From Hyphomicrobiales bacterium (GTDB taxonomy: Bacteria > Pseudomonadota > Alphaproteobacteria > Rhizobiales > Aestuariivirgaceae): 9,892 nt of DNA. The position numbers were made by a program, and so were the translations under genes. A model generated the notes under the pieces. The model did no database searches and had not been told where the DNA came from. It saw only the letters and a list, made by a program, of their open reading frames with translations. Each line of letters starts with the position of its first letter. The stretch's first letter is position 1. The DNA lies in the NCBI GenBank assembly GCA_025362535.1, contig JANYGE010000456.1:1-9892 (forward strand). The letters are read 5' to 3'. Shown here piece by piece: positions 1 to 7,160 of the stretch.

Positions 1-320
1 GTTCTGCTCAGGATTAGTGTGCGAATGGAGCGATATGTATAGGAATGGTGCGAGCATGTGATTCATGGGTTTGGCCGGAGCTGACTAGCTCTGGGCCGCC
101 ACATCTTCGACGCTGCCATCCAAATGCGCTAAATGAAAAGAATTGAAATGATTGCAGTCTGTCATGATGCCTCGCTTGTGTTACTGTCTAACGCGTTGCA
201 GCGAGTCATCATGTCTCTTGGAAGGGTGGTGCGATATTCCTGATCTGCCAGTCTAACTTGGTTTGATTTGGTTAATAAATGGTGAAAGTAACGCAAGCAT
301 GACCATCGCAAGTAAGCTGA
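1..320. other. Gene-poor left flank, downstream of the GH125 gene
   Basis: No reading frame here carries a recognisable protein motif, and no tRNA or rRNA pattern was seen. The stretch lies 3' of the minus-strand mannosidase gene and so separates it from whatever lies left of the window. It contains a long imperfect inverted repeat (163-213), a minus-strand 26-codon frame (85-165), a small inverted repeat (75-82 with 87-94) and a direct repeat of TTGGTT spaced by exactly 10 bp (258-263 and 268-273). None of the stem-loops is followed by a T tract, so no standard intrinsic terminator can be called for the mannosidase operon. Confidence 0.6.
163..213 (+). repeat. Long imperfect inverted repeat / hairpin
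   Basis: The left arm CATGATGCCTCGCT (163-176) pairs with the right arm AGCGAGTCATCATG (200-213), 13 of 14 positions. Inside it a second stem is possible: 177-183 with 189-195, seven pairs of which two are G-U when read as plus-strand RNA, closing a 5-nt loop (184-188). The unpaired TTGC at 196-199 forms a one-sided bulge. The two G-U pairs would be A-C mismatches on the other strand, so the full fold favours a plus-strand transcript. No T run follows on either strand, so this is not a classical terminator. Its role is unknown; a small RNA, a processing or stabilising stem, or a dyad protein-binding site are all possible. Confidence 0.6.
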
Positions 321-1604
321 TTAACTGTTTTTTACACTGCCTTGCGCCTGCTGCTCCCGAGCCAACCCAATCACAAATTCCGCAAACAGCGAATTAGCCC
401 AGGCGAACCATGGCCTTGTAAACTGAGTGGGGTCATCCTTGTGGAAGCCTTCATGCATCAGGCCAGTGCCTGCGTCGCTTTTCAAGAGCTTCTCCAGCAG
501 TGCCAACTTCTCATCTCGCGATGAGCTTGTCAGGCCTTGCATAGCGAGGGCGATTGGCCAGATATAATCTTTCGGAGTGTGCGGGCTGCCGATGCCGCGG
601 GCCACTTTGCCTTGGTAGAAATAAGGGTTGTGCTCACTCAGCACGAAGGCTCGGGTGGCTTTATAGGTGACATTATCCTGCGCGCAAGAGCCCATATAGG
701 GCATGGCCAGAAGGCTGGGCACATTGGCATCGTCCATCAAATTGGAATTGCCAAGGCCATCGACTTCATAGGCGTAAATCTTACCAAACTTAGGGTGATG
801 CACTTTGCCATGCGTCTCGATGCCGTGGCGAATTTCGCTGGCCAGATTTTGCGCTGTAGTTTTTAGTGCTGCATCATTCAGCGGCAGGACGGCCAAACAT
901 TCGAGCGCCACAACGGCAAACACGTTGGACGGCACCAGATAATTATAGGTGCAGGAATCATCGCTGGGCCGAAAGCCAGACCAGCTCATGCCAGTATATC
1001 CAACTGGATTGCCCTGCCCTTTATTGGCCAACGTATCAAGCGGCGGAACACCGAAGCGCTCGAAGCTATAAGGCGAATTTTCGTGGCGCTGTTCTGCGCT
1101 CATCGTTCTTACGATGAGCCAGGCGGCTTCGATAAATGCCGCATCCAAATGATCCACCTGCCCCGTGGCCACCCACAAATCATGCGCTAGTTTTAGGGGC
1201 GCGCAGAGAGAATCAAGTTCATATTTGCGTTCCCAGATCCACGCACTCATATCGGTGTGGTCTTTATTATGGCAATGGCCATTGGCTGCGATGTTAAAGG
1301 CATTGGCATAAGGGTCGCGTAATACATAATTCATCTGCCGCTTCACCACGCCCGCAATGAGCTTGGCAAAATGTGGATCAGTTTTGGCAAGAGACAGATA
1401 AACCCGCACCTGCGCCGCAGAATCGCGCAACCACATGGCCGGAATATCGCCCGTGATCACAAACACCGATCCATCCTCCTGCTGTTGCAGCGTAGTGGTG
1501 TAAGTGTTGGAGAACGTATCAGCAAAAATTTGCCGCAACCTTGGAAACTGCGGCAACGCCTCCGCTACCTGTTCAATCATTTGAAGCATGGACGGAGGAA
1601 TCAT
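321..1604 (-). CDS. GH125 family exo-alpha-1,6-mannosidase (DUF1237)
   Basis: The 427-residue protein matches the metal-independent, inverting glycoside hydrolase family 125, whose characterised members release alpha-1,6-linked mannose from non-reducing ends. Visible family motifs, in order, are GDIPAMWLRDSAAQVR (52-67), the RPSDDSCTYNYLVPSN block (212-225 onward) with Asp215/Asp216 at the general-acid position, MDDANVPSLLAMPY, GIGSPHTPKDYIWP, and MHEGFHKDDP followed by FTRPWFAWANSLF, with Glu385 as the likely general base. Length is normal for the family. No signal peptide or membrane segment is seen, so it should act in the cytoplasm on imported mannosides. The ATG at 1604 lies 6 nt after the surE stop, so it is probably the last gene of the tat-serS-surE transcript. 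Many alphaproteobacteria have pcm after surE, so a sugar hydrolase here is unusual. The true substrate is not visible from sequence. Confidence 0.9.
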   Translation of the reverse strand: MIPPSMLQMIEQVAEALPQFPRLRQIFADTFSNTYTTTLQQQEDGSVFVITGDIPAMWLRDSAAQVRVYLSLAKTDPHFAKLIAGVVKRQMNYVLRDPYANAFNIAANGHCHNKDHTDMSAWIWERKYELDSLCAPLKLAHDLWVATGQVDHLDAAFIEAAWLIVRTMSAEQRHENSPYSFERFGVPPLDTLANKGQGNPVGYTGMSWSGFRPSDDSCTYNYLVPSNVFAVVALECLAVLPLNDAALKTTAQNLASEIRHGIETHGKVHHPKFGKIYAYEVDGLGNSNLMDDANVPSLLAMPYMGSCAQDNVTYKATRAFVLSEHNPYFYQGKVARGIGSPHTPKDYIWPIALAMQGLTSSSRDEKLALLEKLLKSDAGTGLMHEGFHKDDPTQFTRPWFAWANSLFAEFVIGLAREQQAQGSVKNS

Positions 1605-1610
1605 GATGGT

Positions 1611-2366
1611 CTACCCAAACACGCCCCTAAGCGCCTCCAACGCATCAATCTGCGTCAGATTCATATGCAGTGGCGTCACCGAAATTCGTTTGTTGAAGAC
1701 AGCAGCAATATCAGTGCCCACAGGCGGGTTGCCGCGTTCTCTGGCAAAGCCAATCCAGTAATAGGGGTTGCCTCTGGCATCTTTGCGCTCATCTACCAAC
1801 AGAAAGTTCTGATCGCGCTTGCCTTGCATGGTCACATCTATGCCCGCCACTTCATCGGGGCGGCAATCGGGATAGTTGACGTTCATCAAAACCCCGGGAC
1901 CAAAATTCATGGCGATCAGCTTTTGCACAATTTCCACACCGAATTTCTCAGCCACGGCAAAGCTTTCGCCATTGCCATACATGCCGGTGATCTGCGACAT
2001 GGCGATGGATTTTATACCAAGCTGCGTGCCTTCCATGGCGGCGGCGATGGTGCCGGAGTAAGTGACATCATCGGCAATGTTAGAGCCACGATTGACACCA
2101 GATAAAATAAGATCCGGCATGGCGGGCATGATCTTGCGCACCGCCATCACCACACAATCGGTTGGCGTGCCAGTGACTTCAAAACGGCGCGGTTCAATCT
2201 GGCGATAGCGCAGCGGATTGGAAATCGTGAGTGAATGCCCTGCCCCAGATCTTTCTTCATCGGGTGCCACCAGCCAGACATCATCGCTAATGGCGCGTGC
2301 GATTTTCTCCAGCGTTACAAGGCCGGGGCCATGAATGCCATCATCATTGGTAACGAGGATACGCAT
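1611..2366 (-). CDS. surE: 5'/3'-nucleotidase SurE
   Basis: SurE is a metal-dependent phosphatase that dephosphorylates nucleoside 5'- and 3'-monophosphates (EC 3.1.3.5) and is linked to stationary-phase survival in E. coli. The 251-residue protein starts with the diagnostic [10 protein letters not shown]; Asp8 and Asp9 bind the metal. The other metal and phosphate ligands are also present: Ser40 in ERSGAGHS and Asn92 in LSGVNRGSN. The substrate-loop sequence VTGTPTDCV is intact. Its ATG overlaps the serS stop codon by one base (TAATG), which points to translational coupling. The serS-surE order is standard in alphaproteobacteria. pcm, the isoaspartyl methyltransferase gene that often follows, is absent from the window. 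Confidence 0.97.
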   Translation of the reverse strand: MRILVTNDDGIHGPGLVTLEKIARAISDDVWLVAPDEERSGAGHSLTISNPLRYRQIEPRRFEVTGTPTDCVVMAVRKIMPAMPDLILSGVNRGSNIADDVTYSGTIAAAMEGTQLGIKSIAMSQITGMYGNGESFAVAEKFGVEIVQKLIAMNFGPGVLMNVNYPDCRPDEVAGIDVTMQGKRDQNFLLVDERKDARGNPYYWIGFARERGNPPVGTDIAAVFNKRISVTPLHMNLTQIDALEALRGVFG

Positions 2367-3649
2367 TATGCGGGCCTCTTGATGACTGTAAGACCACCCA
2401 TATAGGGCAGCAACACCTCGGGGATTGTCACACTGCCATCGCCACTCTGATAATTTTCCAAAATCGCCACCATCGTGCGTCCCACGGCAAGCGCTGAACC
2501 ATTGAGCGTATGTACATAACGGGTTTGCTTGGCATCGGCGGCCTTGCAGCGCGCCTCCATGCGGCGGGCTTGGAATTCACCAAATTGCGAGCAGGATGAA
2601 ATTTCGCGGAAGGCATTTTGTCCGGGCAACCACACTTCAATGTCATAAGTCTTACGGCTACCAAAGCCCATATCGCCCGTGCACAGCACGATGGTGCGAT
2701 AAGATAAATTCAGCCGCTTCAAAACTTCCTCGGCACATGAAGTCATGCGCTCATGCTCGGCATCAGCCTGTTCGGGGGTTGTAATCGACACCAGTTCCAC
2801 TTTTGAAAATTGATGCTGGCGGATCATGCCGCGTGTATCCCGGCCCGCCGCCCCGGCTTCGGCGCGGAAGCAAGGCGTATAAGCCGTCATGCGGATCGGT
2901 AATTTGGCTTCATCTAAAACCTGCTCACGCACTAAGTTTGTCAAAGGCGCTTCGGCTGTTGGAATAAGATAATGGCCACTGGTGGTTTTGAAGAGATCTT
3001 CCTCAAATTTCGGCAACTGCCCAACACCATACATCGCCTCTTCGCGCAACATATAGGGCGCGTAAGTTTCTGAGTAACCAAATTCGCTTGTGTGCAAATC
3101 CAGCATGAACTGCGCCAGCGCTCGTTCCATGCGGGCCAAAGCCCCTTTCAGCACCACAAAGCGCGCACCTGAAAGTTTTGAAGCAATTTCAAAATCCATC
3201 AGGCCGAGGCCTTCACCAATATCAAAATGCTGCTGCGGTTCAAATGCAAAGGATGGCTTCTGGCCCCAGCTGCGAACCTCCACATTGTCATGCTCATCTT
3301 TGCCAGCGGGCACATCAGCCATCGGCAAATTGGGAATAACGGCCAAAGCATCATTGAGTTGCTTTGTGAGCACCCGTTCCTGCTCTTCGCCTGTTGTGAT
3401 AAAATCTTTGAGGCCTGCAACATCGGCCTTTAACTTATCAGCCAGCGCCACATCCTTCTTGCCCATGGCAGCGCCTATTTCTTTCGATAAAGAATTGCGG
3501 CGGCTCTGTGCATCTTGCAGCTTTTGCATCGTCTCGCGCTTTTGCTCGTCGATGGCAAGTAAAGAGCTGGACAAGGTTGCCAATCCACGCCGTGCTAGGC
3601 CTGCATCAAATGCGGCTGGGTTTTCGCGAATGGCTTTAATGTCGTGCAT
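2366..3649 (-). CDS. serS: Seryl-tRNA synthetase
   Basis: This class II synthetase charges tRNA-Ser, and also tRNA-Sec where present, with serine (EC 6.1.1.11) in the cytoplasm. The 427-residue length is typical. Residues about 30-105 are charged and heptad-like, as expected for the N-terminal coiled-coil arm that grips the long variable arm of tRNA-Ser. The catalytic core shows TAEAPLTN (231-238), motif 2 around [14 protein letters not shown] (261-274), the serine-site block [17 protein letters not shown] (347-363), and motif 3 with [10 protein letters not shown] (383-392), including the class II arginine. The ATG at 3649 is supported by an AAGGTG ribosome site at 3655-3660, 5 nt upstream. 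It lies 66 nt after tatC and overlaps surE by one base, so it is probably co-transcribed with both. Confidence 0.98.
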   Translation of the reverse strand: MHDIKAIRENPAAFDAGLARRGLATLSSSLLAIDEQKRETMQKLQDAQSRRNSLSKEIGAAMGKKDVALADKLKADVAGLKDFITTGEEQERVLTKQLNDALAVIPNLPMADVPAGKDEHDNVEVRSWGQKPSFAFEPQQHFDIGEGLGLMDFEIASKLSGARFVVLKGALARMERALAQFMLDLHTSEFGYSETYAPYMLREEAMYGVGQLPKFEEDLFKTTSGHYLIPTAEAPLTNLVREQVLDEAKLPIRMTAYTPCFRAEAGAAGRDTRGMIRQHQFSKVELVSITTPEQADAEHERMTSCAEEVLKRLNLSYRTIVLCTGDMGFGSRKTYDIEVWLPGQNAFREISSCSQFGEFQARRMEARCKAADAKQTRYVHTLNGSALAVGRTMVAILENYQSGDGSVTIPEVLLPYMGGLTVIKRPA

Positions 3650-3654
3650 GGTAT

Positions 3655-3660
3655 CACCTT
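3655..3660 (-). promoter_or_regulatory. Ribosome binding site of serS
   Basis: On the minus strand this reads AAGGTG, with 5 nt before the ATG at 3649. It fixes the serS start at the conserved [11 protein letters not shown]-terminus. A second, stronger AGGAGG lies further upstream at 3677-3682 with no start codon at a workable distance. Confidence 0.6.
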
Positions 3661-3715
3661 AAGAAACTGATTTCAGCCTCCTATAGGGCGCATCGCGGCG
3701 GCACTCAAATGGCTT

Positions 3716-4480
3716 TTACGGCGTCAGCTCTTTTGAAGCAGCTTTCTTACGGCGTTTTTCGAGGAACCACACGGCCAAAACCGCAATTTCATAAAGAAGA
3801 CCAAGCGGTACGGCCATGGCGAGCATTGAAATCGGGTCTGGCGGAGTGATCACAGCAGCAAGTGCGCAGACACCAACAATGGCAAAACGTCTGCCCTTGG
3901 TCAGTTGCTCATAGTTCACAATCCCAATATGGCCCAGCAGCGTCAACACCACGGGCAATTGGAAGGTCAGGCCGAAGGCCAAAATTAGCATCATTACAAA
4001 ATCAAGATAGGCCTCAACATCCGGCTGAATTTCCACGCCAGTAGGCGGCAGGGTGTAGAAGAATTTAATCGCAAAAGGCAGCAGCACGAAATAAACAAGA
4101 GCGGCACCCAACACGAAAAAAACCGGTGTAGCAATCAGGTAGGGAAATAAAGCCTGGCGCTCATGCTTATAAAGGCCAGGCGCAACAAATTTATACATCT
4201 GCGTAGCAATCATCGGGAACGCAATGAACATTCCGCCAAACATAGCGATTTTCAACTTCACCAAAAAGAAGCCGAGCAGCTTAATTGAAATCAGTTTTAC
4301 ATCTGCGCCCGTGGCCCAGTGAAACGGCAAAATCAAAAGTTGAAACAGTTGCGTCGAGAAAAAAAAGCTCACAGCAAAGGCTACAAAAAAAGATCCAACC
4401 GCCCACATCAGCCTTCTGCGTAACTCCAGCAGATGGTCCATCAGCGGCGCTTCGGAGGCGTCAATATCCTCTTTGGTCAT
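3716..4480 (-). CDS. tatC: Sec-independent protein translocase TatC
   Basis: TatC is the polytopic inner-membrane component that, together with TatB, recognises twin-arginine signal peptides and recruits TatA to export folded proteins. The 254 residues show the usual six hydrophobic segments at roughly 25-42, 75-95, 115-138, 159-178, 199-211 and 218-237. Signal-peptide-binding features are conserved: the cytoplasmic N-terminal HLLELRRRL (16-24), with Glu19 matching E. coli Glu15, and FVAPGLYKHER (98-108), with Phe98 and Glu107 matching E. coli Phe94 and Glu103. The VITPPDPISM block before the last helix is also typical. The ATG overlaps the tatB stop as ATGA (4477-4480), so translation is probably coupled. 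The C-terminal tail is basic and cytoplasmic. Confidence 0.98.
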   Translation of the reverse strand: MTKEDIDASEAPLMDHLLELRRRLMWAVGSFFVAFAVSFFFSTQLFQLLILPFHWATGADVKLISIKLLGFFLVKLKIAMFGGMFIAFPMIATQMYKFVAPGLYKHERQALFPYLIATPVFFVLGAALVYFVLLPFAIKFFYTLPPTGVEIQPDVEAYLDFVMMLILAFGLTFQLPVVLTLLGHIGIVNYEQLTKGRRFAIVGVCALAAVITPPDPISMLAMAVPLGLLYEIAVLAVWFLEKRRKKAASKELTP

Positions 4481-4845
4481 GTTTCGGCGACTGCATTGCC
4501 AGCCACACGCGTTTCGCCTGCGATTGGGGTCTCACCAAAAAATTTGTCGAAATCATTTTTCTTGAGCGAAGCAAGCGTAGAATTGCTGCCCTGCATCGTG
4601 GGCGATTTCACAGTATCATTCACCGCCGCTTTCATGCTTTGCAAATCTTTCTTGAGATCAGCAACGCCAGCATCCTTCATGGCCACATCAACATGACCTT
4701 GAAACTCACGCGCCATGCCGCGCACCCGCTGCATCAACTGGCCATATTTACGCAGCACCACCGGTAAATCCTTTGGTCCAATGACAACAACAGCTATAAT
4801 TGCCAACACAAACAGTTCGGAATATCCGACGCCGAAATCAAACAT
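4477..4845 (-). CDS. tatB: Sec-independent protein translocase TatB
   Basis: TatB pairs with TatC to form the twin-arginine signal receptor. The 122-residue protein begins MFDFGVGYSELFVLAIIAVV, with the conserved membrane-embedded acidic residue at Glu10. The single transmembrane segment spans about 9-22, followed by the IGPKDLP hinge (22-28), where Gly23-Pro24 distinguishes TatB from TatA. The amphipathic helix (about 29-55) follows, then a hydrophilic, probably disordered tail with low conservation. The start lies 11 nt after the tatA stop. No clear Shine-Dalgarno sequence is visible, so coupling to tatA translation is likely. The 3' end overlaps tatC by 4 nt. Confidence 0.95.
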   Translation of the reverse strand: MFDFGVGYSELFVLAIIAVVVIGPKDLPVVLRKYGQLMQRVRGMAREFQGHVDVAMKDAGVADLKKDLQSMKAAVNDTVKSPTMQGSNSTLASLKKNDFDKFFGETPIAGETRVAGNAVAET

Positions 4846-4856
4846 AATGAATTCAG

Positions 4857-5072
4857 TTAGCTCTTAACTTTTTCAGTAGCTTGCTTTGCTGTTTCAGTTG
4901 CATCGGCTTCCAAAGATTTCGCGTCTGCTGGATCATCAGCAAGGCCTTTTTTGAAGCTCTTAATGCCTTTGCCAGCATCACCCATCAAATCCGATATCTT
5001 GCCTTTGCCGCCAAACACCAAAAATACCACGACCAAAATAATCGCCCAATGCCAAATCGATAATGAACCCAT
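4857..5072 (-). CDS. tatA: Sec-independent protein translocase TatA
   Basis: TatA is the small membrane protein that oligomerises to form the translocation element of the Tat system. With the start placed at the ATG at 5072 it has 71 residues and begins [21 protein letters not shown], the usual alphaproteobacterial form. One transmembrane helix (about 7-19) is followed by the Phe20-Gly21 hinge and an amphipathic helix with [25 protein letters not shown] residues (about 24-44). The tail is Ala-, Asp- and Lys-rich. An in-frame TTG at 5099 would add nine residues, but the ATG has a strong GAGGAG ribosome site 6 nt upstream (5079-5084) and gives the conserved N-terminus. It is the first gene of tatABC, 133 nt downstream of pleD. 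Confidence 0.96.
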   Translation of the reverse strand: MGSLSIWHWAIILVVVFLVFGGKGKISDLMGDAGKGIKSFKKGLADDPADAKSLEADATETAKQATEKVKS

Positions 5073-5078
5073 TACGCT

Positions 5079-5084
5079 CTCCTC
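5079..5084 (-). promoter_or_regulatory. Ribosome binding site that decides the tatA start
   Basis: On the minus strand this reads GAGGAG, 6 nt before the ATG at 5072. This favours that ATG over the upstream in-frame TTG at 5099. Confidence 0.75.
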
Positions 5085-5126
5085 AATCTCTAACCGCAAG
5101 CCATACGCCTGCCTTCTGTGGAACCA

Positions 5127-5154
5127 GTATTACAGAAACATGCAGCCCCTGCAA
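5127..5154 (-). promoter_or_regulatory. Candidate sigma-70-type promoter for tatABC
   Basis: In the 133-bp gap between pleD and tatA, the minus strand has TTGCAG (5149-5154), a 16-nt spacer and TAATAC (5127-5132). Transcription would begin near 5120 and leave a leader of about 48 nt before tatA. The match is reasonable but not strong, and such boxes arise by chance; read-through from divK-pleD is an alternative because all genes point the same way and no terminator is visible after pleD. Confidence 0.3.
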
Positions 5155-5205
5155 CTCAAGCACAGATGGCGATTGTATCTGCCAAAGTAAAGGTGAAAAT
5201 TAGCC

Positions 5206-6576
5206 TTAAGCTGCGGCTTGAACCACGCGGTTCCGGCCTTCGCGTTTTGCGGTGTATAATGCGGAATCGGCACGTTTCATAAAAAGGTCTAGCGTATCCG
5301 TCGCACTCCCGAGACCAGCCAAACCAATTGAGACCGTCACGGAAACGGATTGTTGCGGCCCAATTAAAAATGGCTTGTTGGCAACCGATTTGCGCAGCCT
5401 TTGTGCCGTATTTTCTGCGGCATCAGAGCCTGTATTGGGCAAGACTAAAACAAATTCCTCACCACCCGTGCGGCAGCACAGATCAATTGTGCGCGTGCTG
5501 GTCTTGATCCGTGCAGCCAATTCTTGCAACACTCTATCGCCAGCATCATGGCCATAAGTATCATTGATTTGTTTGAAGAAATCTACGTCAATGGCCAGAA
5601 TCGAAAGCGGCTTTCCACGATTAATGAAATGCTCAATCAAATGGCCTAAATGCGATTCAAGATAGCGGCGGTTATTGAGACCAGTCAGTGAATCAGTGAT
5701 TGCAAGCTCAATCGATGTCTTAACATTCATGCGCAATTGCTCAGTGTAGCGCCAACGCTTCACTTGTGTAGCAACTCGCGCCATCAGCTCTTGTTGATCA
5801 ATGGGCCGCATCAAATAGTCATTCACGCCCATATCTAAAGCGCGCAGCAATCGCGGTTGATCATCCTGATCAACCAAAATCAAAATCGGCGTTTGCCGTG
5901 TTCCTTCAAAGGAGCGCAACTGCGAACACAGGCGCAAGCCATCAAATTTTGTTTCATCCAAGCTAATCACAATCAGCTCAAAAGGCGGGTTTGCATTAGC
6001 AGCAATTTCGACCACCTGGGCTGGATCACTGACATGATGGACATTGTGTTTTTCTGAAAGAAACCCGCTGACCCGGTCCGCCGACGAAGACTTCGTATCA
6101 ACCAGCAACACATTGCCATGATGGTCACTCTGTTGCACCGCCGATTTGGCAACCAGACCAACAACATCGCCGGTTTCAGCCCGAATCCGCAACTCATCGG
6201 TGAGCATTTTTAAACGCACCAGGCTTTTGATGCGGCAAAACAGGGAAATATCATTAACCGGCTTGGTCAGAAAATCGTCAGCACCCGCTTCAAGCCCACG
6301 CACCCGGTCTTCCGGTTGATCAAGGGCTGTCACCATAACAACGGGAATATGTTGTGTGGCAGGATTGGCTTTGATGCGCTTACACACCTCAATGCCGTCG
6401 ATGCCAGGCATCATCACGTCGAGCAGAATAATATCAGGCTTGGTCCGATGAATCGCTTCAAGCGCATCTAATCCATTCATCGCAGTGACAACTTCAAAAT
6501 ACTCAGCCGAAAGCTTTGCCTCTAAAAGGCGCACATTCGCGAGAATGTCGTCGACAACGAGAACGCGTGCGGTCAT
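5206..6576 (-). CDS. pleD: PleD-type diguanylate cyclase response regulator (REC-REC-GGDEF)
   Basis: PleD makes cyclic di-GMP from two GTP after phosphorylation and dimerisation; in Caulobacter it drives the swarmer-to-stalked transition at the stalked pole. The 456 residues contain a first receiver (about 1-120) with Asp9/Asp10, phospho-acceptor Asp53 and Lys105. A second receiver (about 153-272) is degenerate: the acidic pocket is reduced to LLVDTK and the invariant Lys is Arg257, in keeping with its adaptor role. The GGDEF domain (about 290-456) has Asp330 for metal binding, the active-site GGEEF (371-375), and RTID (362-365), a complete RxxD product-inhibition site. It should therefore be active and feedback-inhibited. 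The ATG overlaps the divK stop by 4 nt, the classical divK-pleD operon. tatA follows, where rpmG is often found in relatives. Confidence 0.97.
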   Translation of the reverse strand: MTARVLVVDDILANVRLLEAKLSAEYFEVVTAMNGLDALEAIHRTKPDIILLDVMMPGIDGIEVCKRIKANPATQHIPVVMVTALDQPEDRVRGLEAGADDFLTKPVNDISLFCRIKSLVRLKMLTDELRIRAETGDVVGLVAKSAVQQSDHHGNVLLVDTKSSSADRVSGFLSEKHNVHHVSDPAQVVEIAANANPPFELIVISLDETKFDGLRLCSQLRSFEGTRQTPILILVDQDDQPRLLRALDMGVNDYLMRPIDQQELMARVATQVKRWRYTEQLRMNVKTSIELAITDSLTGLNNRRYLESHLGHLIEHFINRGKPLSILAIDVDFFKQINDTYGHDAGDRVLQELAARIKTSTRTIDLCCRTGGEEFVLVLPNTGSDAAENTAQRLRKSVANKPFLIGPQQSVSVTVSIGLAGLGSATDTLDLFMKRADSALYTAKREGRNRVVQAAA

Positions 6577-6947
6577 GCCGATTTCTTCAAAAATTTATCA
6601 ATGGTTTGTAAAAAGCTCATTACCGAAATAGGTTTCGAAATATAGGCTTCACAGCCGCCTTCGCGGATTTTCTGTTCATCGCCCTTCATTGCGAAGGCCG
6701 TAACAGCAATAACCGGGATGGCGCGCAGCTCATCATCTTCTTTGAGCCACTTGGTCACTTCAATGCCCGAGACTTCTGGCAATTGAATATCCATCAAAAT
6801 CAAATCAGGCTGGTGTTTGCGTGCCATATCTAAAGCAGTAAGCCCGTCTCTGGTCTGCACCACTTTATAGCCATGGGCTTCCAAGAGATCGTTAAATAGT
6901 TTCATGTTGAGTTCGTTATCTTCAACAACCAAAACAGTCTTTTGCAT
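6573..6947 (-). CDS. divK: Cell-cycle response regulator DivK
   Basis: DivK is a single-domain receiver that relays signals from the PleC/DivJ histidine kinases to DivL-CckA, and so to CtrA, in alphaproteobacteria. With the start at the ATG at 6947 it has 124 residues and begins [20 protein letters not shown], the canonical N-terminus. The receiver pocket is intact: Glu9/Asp10, phospho-acceptor Asp53 in [11 protein letters not shown], Thr83 and Lys105 in ISKPI. No output domain follows. The frame stays open for 48 more codons upstream (to a TTG at 7091), with in-frame ATGs that would begin MAERNMDLG or MDLGRYD, so a longer form cannot be excluded. A good Shine-Dalgarno sequence is not evident at the chosen start; a GGGAG lies slightly too far away. 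It is the first gene of the minus-strand cluster. Confidence 0.93.
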   Translation of the reverse strand: MQKTVLVVEDNELNMKLFNDLLEAHGYKVVQTRDGLTALDMARKHQPDLILMDIQLPEVSGIEVTKWLKEDDELRAIPVIAVTAFAMKGDEQKIREGGCEAYISKPISVMSFLQTIDKFLKKSA

Positions 6948-7160
6948 AGCTGCCACAACTCCCGGCACGGTCTCGTTGCTCACAGAATCATATCTGCCAA
7001 GGTCCATATTTCTTTCCGCCATCTCTTTGGACGGCCCAATCCCAATCCAAGGCCTCCCAATAAAATGAAGCTTCTTTGCATTTTGCTCCAAGTTCTGTAA
7101 CTAACTCCTTAAAATCGGCCTTTTTGTTGCATAATCTGGTTAACCGACAGAGAATTTATC
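6948..7160. promoter_or_regulatory. Divergent intergenic region between divK and the DUF3572 gene
   Basis: This 213-bp gap must carry promoters in both directions. For the plus-strand gene a CATAAT (7130-7135) could be a -10 box, placing the transcript start about 18 nt before the GTG at 7161; no good -35 is seen. GGTTAACC (7138-7145) is a perfect 8-bp palindrome over that start. A TTAA at 7109-7112 with GTAAC 7 nt away is a poor match to the CtrA consensus TTAA-N7-TTAAC known from Caulobacter. On the divK side the region is open in the divK frame up to 7091. Confidence 0.4.

Noticed and set aside
75..94. Small inverted repeat (75-82 with 87-94, 4-nt loop) as a terminator
   Set aside because: The stem is only 8 pairs with one G-U, and no T run follows on either strand.
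1371..2105. A 244-codon open frame on the plus strand, opposite the GH125 and surE genes
   Set aside because: It is fully antisense to two genes with clear family motifs, and its translation has no recognisable domain and a skewed His- and Arg-rich content typical of a shadow frame.
3090..3662. A 190-codon open frame on the plus strand opposite serS
   Set aside because: Antisense to conserved serS sequence, Ser- and Cys-rich with no domain; a shadow frame.
5760..6120. Degenerate second receiver domain of PleD as a broken gene
   Set aside because: Loss of phosphorylation residues in the second receiver is normal for PleD, where it acts as a dimerisation adaptor; the frame is intact.
7097..7112. 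CtrA box (TTAA-N7-GTTAC on the minus strand)
   Set aside because: The second half-site has two mismatches to TTAAC, so it is too weak to annotate.
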